NCBI GenBank assembly: GCA_902773195.1
Contig: CACYDL010000080.1
Span: 1-32,250 of the forward strand
Reading direction: 5' to 3'
Length of the DNA: 32,250 bases
DNA from: an uncultured Lachnospiraceae bacterium
Lineage (GTDB): Bacteria; Bacillota_A; Clostridia; Lachnospirales; Lachnospiraceae
Part shown: in pieces, positions 7,567-15,406 of the stretch
Numbering within the stretch: the first letter of the stretch is position 1
Layout: every line of letters begins with the position of its first letter
The notes under the pieces: generated by a model
Told to the model about the DNA's origin: nothing
Databases searched by the model: none
What the model saw: the letters and a program-made list of their open reading frames with translations, nothing else
Position numbers and translations under genes: made by a program

Positions 7567-7938
7567 ATGGGCTTTTTCAGAAGAAACCCGGAAGAGAAGA
7601 ATGACGTAAACCCGACCATGCGCCTCGGTCTGGGCGGCCTGGTCTCCGCCTATCTGATCTATCTCGGCTACGGGCTGGTGAAGGCGTTCATCGGCCATGA
7701 GGAAGGAATTCCCGGCTGGGCGGCGCTCCTGTTCGGATGCCTCTTCATCGGCGCCGGCGGGGCCTATCTCGTCTGGGCGCTGCTGGAATACAGAAAGCTG
7801 CAGGCCGCGGGGGAGGAGACGCCCCCGGCGGAGGAAGCCTCTGCGGAGGAGATTCCGGCGGAGGCCGGCGGCGCTGATCCGGCAGCTGTGGACGAAGAGA
7901 CCGCCGGATCTTCCGGTGAAGAGACGGACACGGACTGA
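7567..7938 (+). CDS. Small two-helix membrane protein with acidic tail, function unknown
   Basis: 123 residues with two predicted membrane helices (about 22-42 and 50-70) and an acidic Ala/Glu/Pro-rich C-tail (about 80-123). I do not recognise the family. The gene starts 3 bp after the ChvE-like gene, and its ribosome site (GGAGGAGAG) lies over the end of that gene, so the two are cotranscribed and probably coupled. A strong terminator follows at 8027. A role with the sugar-binding lipoprotein is suggested by position only. Confidence 0.7.
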   Translation: MGFFRRNPEEKNDVNPTMRLGLGGLVSAYLIYLGYGLVKAFIGHEEGIPGWAALLFGCLFIGAGGAYLVWALLEYRKLQAAGEETPPAEEASAEEIPAEAGGADPAAVDEETAGSSGEETDTD

Positions 7939-8026
7939 AATCCCGCCGTGCTTCCCCGGAAGAGGGGCGGATACCGACAGGGAACAACGGAAAATAGAGG
8001 GATTGCTGGAAGAACGCCAGCATCAG

Positions 8027-8058
8027 GAGCGTCGGCCGCACGGGCCGGCGCTCTTTTT
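8027..8058 (+). terminator. Intrinsic terminator after the ChvE-like operon
   Basis: An 11-bp stem with one G-T pair (8027-8037 with 8043-8053) and loop GCACG is followed by five T (8054-8058). It closes the 6367-7938 transcription unit. Confidence 0.85.
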
Positions 8059-8122
8059 CGTGCGGGAGGGGCGGCAGGCTCCGGCGAGGCGGCCCCGGCA
8101 CAGACGAAGAGGGATGAGGAAA

Positions 8123-8230
8123 GGCAGAACAGAGAGGGCAGAGGAACGGCAGAACAGAGAGGGCAGGACAGAAAGGGCAGAGGAACAGGCAGAACAGAAA
8201 GGGAAGAAGAACAGGCAGGGCAGAGAAAGC
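8123..8230. repeat. Purine-rich degenerate tandem repeat
   Basis: About four units of roughly 25 bp built on GGCAGAACAGARAGGGCAG (starts near 8123, 8148, 8177), becoming irregular to the right. The plus strand is nearly all purine plus C. It lies between a terminator and the next promoter, so it is probably untranscribed. Together with 8059-8122, where I see nothing, it fills the 437-bp gap between genes. Confidence 0.7.
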
Positions 8231-8275
8231 CGGGAAAAAGCGGAACCGGGAAGACCGAAGAGAGACAAAACGGGA

Positions 8276-8303
8276 TTGACGATTACACAAAATGTGATAT
8301 AAT
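8276..8303 (+). promoter_or_regulatory. Promoter of hemolysin III gene, extended -10
   Basis: TTGACG (8276-8281), a 16-bp spacer and TATAAT (8298-8303) with TGA directly before it, giving an extended -10. It is one of the best promoters in the window. Confidence 0.85.
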
Positions 8304-8312
8304 CATTTTATG

Positions 8313-8333
8313 ATGTAGTAATTAAAACTACAT
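8313..8333. promoter_or_regulatory. Inverted repeat near transcription start, candidate operator
   Basis: ATGTAGT-N7-ACTACAT is a perfect 7-bp inverted repeat with an AT-rich centre, starting 10 bp after the -10 box. The position suits a repressor site that blocks early elongation, or a 5' hairpin. No regulator gene is adjacent. Confidence 0.5.
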
Positions 8334-8375
8334 GACACGTTTTCGGAAAAAACTTCTGTACAAAGGAGGAACGCT

Positions 8376-9098
8376 ATGGCACACCTTGAATCGACGACCG
8401 TCATGCGCGCGGAAGTGACCCGCTTCGGCATTCTTCCCGCCACCGTCACGTTCCGGATCCGCGAGCCCGGTTCCGCGCTGACGCACTTTATCGGGCTCAT
8501 TCTCTTCTCCGTCGCCGCGGGACCTCTCCTGGTGAAGGCGGGGATGAGCGGGAAACCGGGCGCTGCCGCCGCGGCGGCGGTCTACGTCTTCTGCACCTGT
8601 CTTCTCTATGCCGCCAGCACCGCCTACCACACAATTGTGGCCGGCCGGCGCCTCACGACGGTTTTCCGGAAGCTGGATCACGCGTCCATCTCCCTCATGA
8701 TCGCCGGCACCTACACGCCGGTGTGCGTCGTCACGCTCCGCCGGAGCGGCGGCCCCGCCCTCCTCGCGGCGGTCTGGACCCTGGCGGCCGTGGGGGTCCT
8801 GCTGAAGCTGTTCTGGGTGACCTGCCCGAAGTGGCTCTCTTCCCTGGTGTACGTCGCCATGGGATGGGTGTGCGTGTTTGCCATCGGACCGATCCTGGGC
8901 GCGTTCCCGCCCGCCGCGTTCCTGTGGCTGCTGGCGGGCGGGCTCCTGTACACGGCGGGAGCCGTGATCTACGCCCTTCATCCGAAGGAATTCGACGCCC
9001 GCCACATCTATTTCGGGTCCCATGAGATCTTCCATGTCCTGATCATGCTGGGGACCCTGTGCCACTATATCGTCATGGATTCCTTCGTGCTGAGATAA
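8376..9098 (+). CDS. Hemolysin III / PAQR-family membrane protein
   Basis: 240 residues with about seven membrane segments. The family signatures are in order: EPGSALTH (30-37), S81-x3-H85 in STAYH, LDH (100-102), GTYTP (111-115) and H216-E-I-F-H220. S81, H85, D101, H216 and H220 match the conserved residues of the PAQR/hydrolase superfamily thought to bind zinc and hydrolyse a lipid amide. The historic name comes from a Bacillus cereus haemolysin; most bacterial members have no proven lytic activity and may act in membrane homeostasis. AAAGGAGG (8362-8369) sits 6 bases before the ATG. It is a single-gene unit with its own promoter and a likely terminator. Confidence 0.92.
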   Translation: MAHLESTTVMRAEVTRFGILPATVTFRIREPGSALTHFIGLILFSVAAGPLLVKAGMSGKPGAAAAAAVYVFCTCLLYAASTAYHTIVAGRRLTTVFRKLDHASISLMIAGTYTPVCVVTLRRSGGPALLAAVWTLAAVGVLLKLFWVTCPKWLSSLVYVAMGWVCVFAIGPILGAFPPAAFLWLLAGGLLYTAGAVIYALHPKEFDARHIYFGSHEIFHVLIMLGTLCHYIVMDSFVLR

Positions 9099-9109
9099 AC
9101 GGACGCGGT

Positions 9110-9169
9110 GCGGAGAGGAAAAGACAGGCGCGGAGAGGAGCGCACAGGCGCGGAAATGAGCGGACGGCG
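9110..9169. repeat. 20-bp tandem repeat, three units
   Basis: Units at 9110-9129, 9130-9149 and 9150-9169 open with GCGGAGAGG or GCGGAAATG; the first two end in ACAGGC. The array lies right after the hemolysin III stop and runs into the terminator stem. Confidence 0.7.
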
Positions 9170-9204
9170 GCGACGGAGCGAACGGTTTCGCCGCCGCGGT
9201 TTTT
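9165..9204 (+). terminator. Probable intrinsic terminator of hemolysin III gene
   Basis: A 9-bp stem CGGCGGCGA/TCGCCGCCG (9165-9173 and 9188-9196) with a 14-base loop is followed by GG and five T (9200-9204). The offset of the T-run by a few bases makes it slightly weaker than the ideal. Confidence 0.65.
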
Positions 9205-9258
9205 ACGGTGACGCAGGCGGAGCTTCCGCACGGCGGCGCCGGGAGGTCCTGATTCCTC

Positions 9259-9287
9259 TTGACAGGGGGCGGGAGATAACATATTAT
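9259..9287 (+). promoter_or_regulatory. Promoter of thioredoxin reductase gene
   Basis: Consensus TTGACA (9259-9264), a 17-bp spacer and TATTAT (9282-9287), followed by an A/T-rich start region. Confidence 0.85.
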
Positions 9288-9315
9288 AAAATTATATTTT
9301 GTAAAATGTAAAATC

Positions 9316-9357
9316 CCCCGGATCGCAGGCCGCCAAATCCTGGCCCTGAAGCCGGGG
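9316..9357 (+). other. Structured 5' leader hairpin upstream of trxB
   Basis: In the roughly 90-base leader, CCCCGG (9316-9321) can pair with CCGGGG (9352-9357). Within it, CAGGCC can pair imperfectly with GGCCCTG. I could not match it to a known riboswitch class. Confidence 0.35.
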
Positions 9358-9385
9358 CATCTCCCGAAAGAAAGAGGACATGACA

Positions 9386-10294
9386 ATGACGGATATCATC
9401 ATCACAGGCGCCGGCACGGCCGGTCTCACGGCGGCGATCTACGCGCTCCGCGCCGGAAAGAGCGCCCTCGTCTTCGAGGCGCAGAACGTCGGAGGGCAGA
9501 TCGTCAACACGCCCGATATCGAGAATTACCCGGGGATCGCCCACATCTCCGGCTTCGACTTTGCCCTCGGCCTCGCCGCGCAGGCGCAGGATCTCGGCGC
9601 GAAGATCGTCTACGAGAACGTCCTCTCGGTGGAGAAGGACGGGGCGGTCTTCCGTGTGAAGACCGGCTCCGGCGAGTATGAGTCGAAGGCCGTCGTGCTC
9701 GCCACCGGGGCGAAGAACCGGCAGCTGGGCATTGACAGGGAGCAGGAGCTCACGGGAAAGGGCGTCTCCTACTGCGCCACCTGCGACGGTATGTTTTTCC
9801 GCGGCAAGGCGGTGGCGGTGAACGGCGGGGGCAATACGGCCCTTGAGGACGCCGCGTTTCTTTCGAACTACTGCAGCAAGGTCTACGTGATCCACAGAAG
9901 AGACGAGTTCCGCGGCGACAGGAAGTCGGTGGAGCTCCTGAGATCCAGGGAGAACGTCGAGTTCGTCCTGAACGCCACCGTCAGCGCCATTTTCGGCGAA
10001 GACCGCGTGGAGGGAGTCGAGGTGACGGACAAGGTTACCGGTGAGAAGCGGGTCCTGGACGTCAGCGGCCTCTTCGTGGCGATCGGGCAGGTGCCCGCCA
10101 ACGAGGCCTTCGCTTCTCTGGCGAAGCTCGACGGGAAGGGCTACTTTGACGCCGGCGAGGACTGCCTGACGGAGACGCCGGGCGTATTCGCGGCGGGAGA
10201 CTGCCGCACCAAGGAAGTCCGGCAGCTCACGACGGCGGCCTCGGACGGGGCGGTGGCGGCCCTCGCCGCCTGCCGGTATATCGATGCGCTCTGA
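9386..10294 (+). CDS. trxB: Thioredoxin-disulfide reductase
   Basis: About 302 residues, normal length for the low-molecular-weight bacterial enzyme. It is a cytoplasmic flavoprotein that uses NADPH to reduce thioredoxin. The FAD site is GAGTAG near the N-terminus, the redox pair is CATC in SYCATCDG, the NADPH-site glycines are in NGGGNTALEDA followed by HRRDEFRGD, and the second FAD motif is FAAGDCR. NGGGNT in place of the more common GGGNSA/D is a mild variation. I prefer the ATG at 9386 because AGAGG (9373-9377) is 8 bases upstream; the ATG at 9380 is only 2 bases from it. The gene is monocistronic with its own promoter; no thioredoxin gene is adjacent. Confidence 0.95.
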   Translation: MTDIIITGAGTAGLTAAIYALRAGKSALVFEAQNVGGQIVNTPDIENYPGIAHISGFDFALGLAAQAQDLGAKIVYENVLSVEKDGAVFRVKTGSGEYESKAVVLATGAKNRQLGIDREQELTGKGVSYCATCDGMFFRGKAVAVNGGGNTALEDAAFLSNYCSKVYVIHRRDEFRGDRKSVELLRSRENVEFVLNATVSAIFGEDRVEGVEVTDKVTGEKRVLDVSGLFVAIGQVPANEAFASLAKLDGKGYFDAGEDCLTETPGVFAAGDCRTKEVRQLTTAASDGAVAALAACRYIDAL

Positions 10295-10328
10295 CCGGCG
10301 GATTCAACCCGGAAATAGCCGTTATATA

Positions 10329-10358
10329 TTGCAAAATTGTTAACAGATGTGTTATGGT
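10329..10358 (+). promoter_or_regulatory. Possible promoter of second acylation module
   Basis: TTGCAA (10329-10334), an 18-bp spacer and TATGGT (10353-10358) lie in a short AT-rich island between trxB and the MBOAT gene. The boxes are imperfect. Confidence 0.4.
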
Positions 10359-10422
10359 ATGAGACGTATCGGATGACGGCTGCGGGGCGTTCCCGCTCCG
10401 CTCTTTGACGAGGCATGATCGG

Positions 10423-12003
10423 ATGTCTTACGTAAGCCAGAGCTTCATTCTGTTTTTCGCGGCTTTTCTGGTGGTTTATTCCCTGATGCCCGTGCCTGCC
10501 ATGCGGGTCGCGGTCATTATCGCGGGAAACGTCATATTTTATTCTCTGGCAGGGGGCAGAAGCCTCCTGCTTATTCTGGCTGCCGCGGCTTTTCTGGTCT
10601 ATCTCGTCTCCCTGGTCATCGGGAGGATCTACGGACAGTTCGAGCGGGCCGCGGACGGTCTTACCCCGAAGGAAAAGGCGAAGCTCCTGACGAAATACAA
10701 AAAACGCGCGAAGCTTCCGATGCTGGCCGGCGTCATCCTTCTCATCGGCTTTCTCGTCTTCGCCAAGACGGGCCGGCTCCTGGGCCTCCGGGAAATCACC
10801 GATTTCCGCCGGCTCCCGAGCCTCGGCTTCCGGGCCGTGATCGTCCCTCTGGGCATTTCCTACTACACCTTCTCCGCGGCGGGCTATCTGCTCGACGTCT
10901 ACTGGAAGAAAGCAAAGCCGGAGAAGAACTTCTTTCTCCTGCTGGCGTCCATGACCTATTTCCCCATCATCGTCCAGGGGCCCATCTCCCGGTATGACAG
11001 GCTGATGAAGCAGTTCCGGGAGCTGCCGGGCTTCTCCTATGACCGCGTCACCCGCGGTCTGCAGCGCATGGTCTGGGGCTTCTTCAAGAAGCTGGTGATC
11101 GCGGACCGCATTTCCGCCTATCCCTCGGCCGTCTTCGCCGACATCGGCTCCTTCGCCGGAATCGAGGTGATCCTGGCGGTGCTGGCCAACGTCATTCATC
11201 TCTATATGGATTTCTCCGGCTGCATGGACATCGTGATCGGCGCCGCGGAGACCATGGGCGTCGTGCTGGACGAGAACTTCGAGCAGCCCTTCTTCTCAAA
11301 GGGGGCGGCCGAATTCTGGAGAAGGTGGCACATCACCCTCGGCTCGTGGTTCAAGGACTACGTCTACATGCCCATCGCCACCTCGAAGGGAATGATGAAG
11401 CGGACCGCCGCCCTGCGCAAGGCGAAGAAGAAGCGGACAGCTTCCTTCGTCCAGACGGCCTTCCCGCTGATCGTCGTCTGGATTCTCACCGGGCTGTGGC
11501 ACGGCACCGGGGCGGACTACCTGATCTGGGGTCTGTACTGGGGCGTGCTGATCATCGTGGAGACGACCTTCGCCCCGGAATTCAGAAAAGTGACGGAGCT
11601 TCTCAGGATCAATCCGGCGTCCTTCGGCCACCGGCTCTTCCAGATGATCCGCACCCTGCTCTATTTCAGCATCGGGCGTATGATCACCGCGCTGGGAAGC
11701 GCCGCCGGCTTCGGCGTGATTCTCGGGAGAATCACCGCGGAGAACCGCCTCTGGACGCTCATCGATGGCTCGATCTTCACCCACGGGCTCGACGCCGGGG
11801 ACGTCAACGTCCTGGTCGTCTCTCTGGCCGTGGTGTGGGCGGCGGGCCTCCTGCAGACGAAGATGAACATCCGGGACAGGCTCGCGAAGCAGCCTCTGCC
11901 GGTGCGCTGGGCGGTCTATATCGCCGGCATCCTGGCGGTCCTGATCTTCGGCGTCTACGGACCCGGCTATTCCGCGTCCTCCTTCGCCTACGGGGCTTTC
12001 TGA
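10423..12003 (+). CDS. MBOAT O-acyltransferase of an ACP-dependent acylation module
   Basis: 526 residues with many membrane helices and the MBOAT signatures EFWRRWHITLGSWFKDYVYMP (H303) and LTGLWHG (catalytic-type H360). I place the start at ATG 10423, which has GAGG about 9 bases upstream; a TTG at 10405 would add 6 residues. An acyl carrier protein and an adenylating enzyme follow, as in the dlt system, where DltB takes an acyl group from the carrier protein and moves it through the membrane. A basic loop between the two signatures (KKRTAALRKAKKKRTAS-like) is longer than in the MBOAT protein at 2540-3904. The function as acyl exporter is well supported; the acyl group is not known. Confidence 0.88.
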   Translation: MSYVSQSFILFFAAFLVVYSLMPVPAMRVAVIIAGNVIFYSLAGGRSLLLILAAAAFLVYLVSLVIGRIYGQFERAADGLTPKEKAKLLTKYKKRAKLPMLAGVILLIGFLVFAKTGRLLGLREITDFRRLPSLGFRAVIVPLGISYYTFSAAGYLLDVYWKKAKPEKNFFLLLASMTYFPIIVQGPISRYDRLMKQFRELPGFSYDRVTRGLQRMVWGFFKKLVIADRISAYPSAVFADIGSFAGIEVILAVLANVIHLYMDFSGCMDIVIGAAETMGVVLDENFEQPFFSKGAAEFWRRWHITLGSWFKDYVYMPIATSKGMMKRTAALRKAKKKRTASFVQTAFPLIVVWILTGLWHGTGADYLIWGLYWGVLIIVETTFAPEFRKVTELLRINPASFGHRLFQMIRTLLYFSIGRMITALGSAAGFGVILGRITAENRLWTLIDGSIFTHGLDAGDVNVLVVSLAVVWAAGLLQTKMNIRDRLAKQPLPVRWAVYIAGILAVLIFGVYGPGYSASSFAYGAF

Positions 12004-12111
12004 GCCGGCCTTTGTTTCAGGGAATCCCGCGCGCCGCTCCTGCCGGGCCGTACCGGCCGGCGCCGGATCATCATCACAGGTTTTTAAGCAAAGAAAAGAA
12101 AGGAAAAAAGT

Positions 12112-12336
12112 ATGCGTGAAAAGGTAAAAGCATTTCTTGAGGAGAATTTCCCCGAAATCGACTTTGAGAGCTCGGACGAGCTCGTGGACGACGGGACCAT
12201 CGATTCCCTGACCATCGTCAACGTCATTTCCGCCCTCTCCGAGGAATTCGGGGTGGAGTTCCCCTATGAGGAGATCATTCCCGAGAACTTCAACTCACTC
12301 GACGCCATCGCCGAGCTGATCGAGAAGTATTCGTGA
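12112..12336 (+). CDS. Acyl carrier protein (DltC-like)
   Basis: 74 residues, acidic, with the phosphopantetheine attachment serine S32 in TIDSLTIVN. A small carrier protein of this size between an MBOAT gene and an adenylating-enzyme gene fits a DltC-type role: it holds the activated acyl group on its pantetheine arm and hands it to the MBOAT enzyme at the membrane. AAAGGA (12099-12104) lies 7 bases before the ATG. Its stop overlaps the ribosome site of the next gene. It is not in a fatty-acid synthesis gene cluster, which argues against a housekeeping AcpP role. Confidence 0.9.
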   Translation: MREKVKAFLEENFPEIDFESSDELVDDGTIDSLTIVNVISALSEEFGVEFPYEEIIPENFNSLDAIAELIEKYS

Positions 12337-12344
12337 GGTTCGCC

Positions 12345-13907
12345 ATGGAGACCTTTTCCGAGAGAGTCATGGCGCTGGCAGAACGGATCCCGGACAAGGA
12401 GGCCGTGATTTTCCGCAGGGAGATCCTGACCTACCGGGACGTGGCGGAGCGCGCGCTGGGCGTCGCCGCGTATCTGGCGGCGAGGGGCGTGAAGCCGGGG
12501 GACCGGGTTCTTTTTACCGCCGTCTCCAAACCGGACGCCGTCGCCGCCTACCTCGGCGTTCAGTACGCCGGGGCCGTCTCTGTTTTTATTGACAAGAACA
12601 GCACCCTCAGGAACGCCCTGGCGATCTACGACGACGCGGAGGCGGTGCTGTTTCTGACGGACATGAAGATCACGGAGGAACTGCCGGACCACATCCGGAA
12701 GGATTCCCTGAAGAAGGTCTGCGCCGGATGGGACGCGGCGGCTGAGGCGGCAGCGGCGGCCTGCGGCGGTCTTCCGGAGGATTATCCCGCCTCCCCGGCG
12801 GAGGCGGCAGCGAGGCATGAAAGCCCCGATCCGGAGGCGGTCTCGGAGATCCTGTTTACCACGGGAACGACGGGGAAGCCCAAGGGCGTCATGCTGAGCC
12901 ACCGCGCCGTGCGCTCCATTCTTCAGCACACGAAGGACGGCGTCGGCATCCTGGAGAGCGACCGGATCCTGATCCCCCTGCCGCTCCACCACTCCTACTC
13001 CCTGCGCGTCCTCCGGGCGGCGATGTTCGGCGGCTCGACGGTCGTTCTCCAGAACGGCCTGACCTTCGCGAGGGACATCGAGCAGAACCTGGACGCCCAC
13101 GGCTGCACCGGCGTGGCCCTTGTGCCCGTGTCGATGGAGCTTCTGCGCGCCCAGATGCAGGAGCATTTCTACGAGATCATGGGGCGTTTCCGCTACATCG
13201 AGATCGGGGCGGGATCCCTGACGGTCGAGCAGCGCAAGCGTCTCACCGCCAACCTGCCCGACACGGTCATAAGAAACACCTGGGGCTCCTCGGAGACGGG
13301 AGGCGCCATCTTCCTCAACGTCACGGAGGCCGCCGGAAACCCGCTTCACGTGACGGCGCTCGGCAGGCCGCTGGACGACATCCGGGTCTTTGTCCTGGAT
13401 GAAAACGACGAGCCGATCGACAGCGACGAGGAGCACACGGGACGGCTGGCCCTGTCCGGCAGCATGCTGATGTCCGGCTACTGGCACGCCCCGGAGCTCA
13501 CGGAGAAGGCGCTCGTGCGCGGGATGCTGCTCACGAACGACGTCGTCTACGTGGATGAGGACGGCTATGTCCATATGCTCGGCCGTTCCGACGACATCAT
13601 CAACGTGGGCGGAGAGAAGGTCTCCCCGCTGGACGTGGAAAACGTCGCCTGTGAGTTTACGAAGCTCAGGGAGTGCGCCTGCATCGGCGTGCCCGACACA
13701 GAGACCCACCTGGGCGAGGTGCCCGTGCTGTTTTACGCCACGGACGACGAGACCCTCGATCCGTCGGAGATCAAGGCCTACATCGCCGCGAATGCGGAGA
13801 AGTACAAGGTTCCCGTCCACTATGTGCGCGTCGGGGCGCTCCCCCGGAACCGGATGCAGAAGCTCGACCGCCGCGCCCTCAGGGCGATGTGGGAAGAGAG
13901 GGCATAA
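12345..13907 (+). CDS. AMP-dependent acyl-activating enzyme (acyl-CoA-ligase-like, DltA position)
   Basis: 520 residues. It belongs to the adenylate-forming superfamily: phosphate loop FTTGTTGKPKG (171-181), WGSSETGG for the A5 region, LTNDVVYVDEDGY for the A7 region, and the catalytic lysine near the C-terminus in NRMQKLDRRAL. The hinge region reads GRSDDIINVGGEKVSP, the form seen in acyl- and aryl-CoA ligases, whereas DltA and peptide-synthetase domains usually read GRxDxQIKxRGxRIE. So it occupies the DltA position but may activate a carboxylic acid other than D-alanine. I chose ATG 12345 because GTGAGG, over the carrier-protein stop, is 6 bases upstream; GTG 12333 is the alternative. The likely role is loading the adjacent carrier protein. 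Confidence 0.85.
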   Translation: METFSERVMALAERIPDKEAVIFRREILTYRDVAERALGVAAYLAARGVKPGDRVLFTAVSKPDAVAAYLGVQYAGAVSVFIDKNSTLRNALAIYDDAEAVLFLTDMKITEELPDHIRKDSLKKVCAGWDAAAEAAAAACGGLPEDYPASPAEAAARHESPDPEAVSEILFTTGTTGKPKGVMLSHRAVRSILQHTKDGVGILESDRILIPLPLHHSYSLRVLRAAMFGGSTVVLQNGLTFARDIEQNLDAHGCTGVALVPVSMELLRAQMQEHFYEIMGRFRYIEIGAGSLTVEQRKRLTANLPDTVIRNTWGSSETGGAIFLNVTEAAGNPLHVTALGRPLDDIRVFVLDENDEPIDSDEEHTGRLALSGSMLMSGYWHAPELTEKALVRGMLLTNDVVYVDEDGYVHMLGRSDDIINVGGEKVSPLDVENVACEFTKLRECACIGVPDTETHLGEVPVLFYATDDETLDPSEIKAYIAANAEKYKVPVHYVRVGALPRNRMQKLDRRALRAMWEERA

Positions 13908-13932
13908 AAAACCCCGCCGGCCGTACCGGCGG
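13905..13932 (-). terminator. Intrinsic terminator of the acyltransferase-3 gene
   Basis: Read leftward, CCGCCGG-TACGG-CCGGCGG (13914-13932) is followed by GG and a six-T run (complement of 13906-13911). The T-run reaches into the stop codon of the convergent adenylating-enzyme gene. On the plus strand the hairpin has no T-run. A second stem, TCCCCGG/CCGGGGA (13963-13990), lies between it and the gene. Confidence 0.75.
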
Positions 13933-13997
13933 AGCGGGTGTGTCCGCATAAAAGGAAATCCGTCCCCGGCGGGAAAAACCGGTCCGGGGAACGGGGA

Positions 13998-15113
13998 TCA
14001 CTCCGGGACGTGCAGCAGGGCGAGGACTCTGTCGCCGATGCGGCCGAGCTTCCCCTCGAACGATGCGGCGTGCCTGTCGTAGAAACGGAAGAACGGGGCC
14101 TCCGCGAAGCGGATCCGGAGCAGGTCCGCGGCCGTGCAGACGAGATAGACGGCCAGCGAGCCGAGGATCATGTGGGGGACGACCCAGGACGGGTGGTTCC
14201 GGAACACCCGGACGTTGCGCAGGAGCTTTTTCCAGAGGAAGTTTCTGACCCGGCCGTTGTGGGCGTGGATCAGGAGCACGCCGAAGGAGCCTTTGGCGAC
14301 GGTGTTGATGATCCTGCTGTAAGGGATGCGCAGGCCCCTGAAAAAGAGCAGGGCACACACGGAAGTGATCACCGCCAGGATCTTGTTGGAATCATTGATG
14401 AAGTAGAGGAAAGCGGTATTCCCCGTGACGGGGGATCTCCAGGCGGTGACGAGCACCGTCGCCGCCGAGAGGGCCGTCCAGAAGGCCAGCCGGAGTCCCG
14501 TCCGGCGGTTCAGGAACCGGAAGCTGCCGCCGTAAAACCGGATATAGGCGCCGATGATGTAGACGACGCAGAACCACGTCACGTAATTGAAGTTGACGGA
14601 GGTGAAGGGGATGGTCCCCATCACGGTATAGATCAGGAGAAGGACGGCAACGGCGGCAAGATGCGTCCGCCGGGAGATATTCCGGACCGCCGCGTTGAGA
14701 AGCGGGATCAGAAGATAGAATAACAGGAAGCAGACCACGAAGCCCTTGTCGACGCTCCTCCCCGGAAGCAGCGCGTAAAGAAAGCCGGAGAGAGAGAACG
14801 GGGTGTATCCTGCCGCCGCGAAGACGACGAACCAGAGAATCTGATAGAACTCGATCTGAAGCAGCAGCTTGAGGAATTTCCGCACGGTAGCCTCGGAACG
14901 GCACATGAAGTAGCCGGTGATCAGGACGAAGCAGTTGATGCAGACCTTTCCCCACGCGCCGATCGCCAGGACGAACATCGCGTTGAAGGACCTGGGATTC
15001 TCCATGATGACGTTTCTGAGACCGGAGTTGGCGTAGTAGTGATGCAGAACGATCAGCAGCATCAGGACGATCCGGAACAGTTCGATATTGGAGCTTCTCT
15101 TTTTTTCAGCCAT
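13998..15113 (-). CDS. Acyltransferase-3 family integral membrane protein
   Basis: 371 residues with about ten membrane helices. The N-terminal motif NIELFRIVLMLLIVLHHYY, with its paired histidines, and the later GSFGVLLIHAHNG and LRNVRVF stretches are typical of the acyltransferase-3 (OafA/WecH-like) family, which O-acetylates surface sugars or lipids. I chose the ATG at 15113 (MAEKKRSSN), preceded by GGAAAGG. Reading further upstream only translates a 32-bp tandem repeat, which is not protein-like. It points opposite to its neighbours and has its own terminator. It may add another acyl group to the same surface polymers, but this is inferred from position. Confidence 0.85.
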   Translation of the reverse strand: MAEKKRSSNIELFRIVLMLLIVLHHYYANSGLRNVIMENPRSFNAMFVLAIGAWGKVCINCFVLITGYFMCRSEATVRKFLKLLLQIEFYQILWFVVFAAAGYTPFSLSGFLYALLPGRSVDKGFVVCFLLFYLLIPLLNAAVRNISRRTHLAAVAVLLLIYTVMGTIPFTSVNFNYVTWFCVVYIIGAYIRFYGGSFRFLNRRTGLRLAFWTALSAATVLVTAWRSPVTGNTAFLYFINDSNKILAVITSVCALLFFRGLRIPYSRIINTVAKGSFGVLLIHAHNGRVRNFLWKKLLRNVRVFRNHPSWVVPHMILGSLAVYLVCTAADLLRIRFAEAPFFRFYDRHAASFEGKLGRIGDRVLALLHVPE

Positions 15114-15143
15114 TGCCTGAGCCTTTCCGGAAGAGCCGCTCTG

Positions 15144-15335
15144 ACGGCGGATTCTTCCATGCTTTCGGGTATATGCCGGCGGATACTTCCATGCTTCCGG
15201 GTATGTGCCGGCGGATATTTCCATGATTCCGGGCATATGACGGCGGCATCTTCCGTGCTGCCGGGTATATGCCGGTGGATTCTATCCTGCTTCCGAGTAT
15301 ATCACAGCGGATTCTTCCATGCATCAGAGTATACC
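15144..15335. repeat. Six contiguous 32-bp degenerate direct repeats
   Basis: Units start at 15144, 15176, 15208, 15240, 15272 and 15304, each exactly 32 bp with no spacers. The consensus opens with MCGGCGGAT, has TTCCATGCT in the middle and ends GGGTATATG. It lies between divergent genes (acyltransferase-3 leftward, DltD-like rightward). 32 is not a multiple of 3, so it is not a coding repeat, and 32 bp is about three helical turns. Confidence 0.92.
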
Positions 15336-15406
15336 ATAGAAGCAGGGCGTTTGGCTCGTAAAGAAAGCAGGGGGGAGAGCCGCTCCCTCACAAGGAGAAA
15401 AGGAGA

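Noticed and set aside
7948..8313. Small plus-strand reading frame downstream of the two-helix protein
   Set aside because: It crosses a strong terminator and a purine-rich repeat and translates as low-complexity E/R/G/Q sequence.
9294..9379. Riboswitch in the trxB leader
   Set aside because: A hairpin is possible but no conserved riboswitch core could be recognised.
12345..13907. Naming the gene dltA
   Set aside because: The hinge motif is of acyl-CoA-ligase type, so D-alanine specificity is not supported.
12264..13949. Minus-strand open frame opposite the adenylating enzyme
   Set aside because: Shadow of a gene with clear adenylation motifs; no start signals or domain pattern.
15114..15236. 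N-terminal extension of the acyltransferase-3 protein
   Set aside because: It only translates the 32-bp tandem repeat and lacks a ribosome site.
15144..15335. CRISPR array
   Set aside because: The 32-bp units are directly adjacent with no spacers, and no cas genes are in the window.
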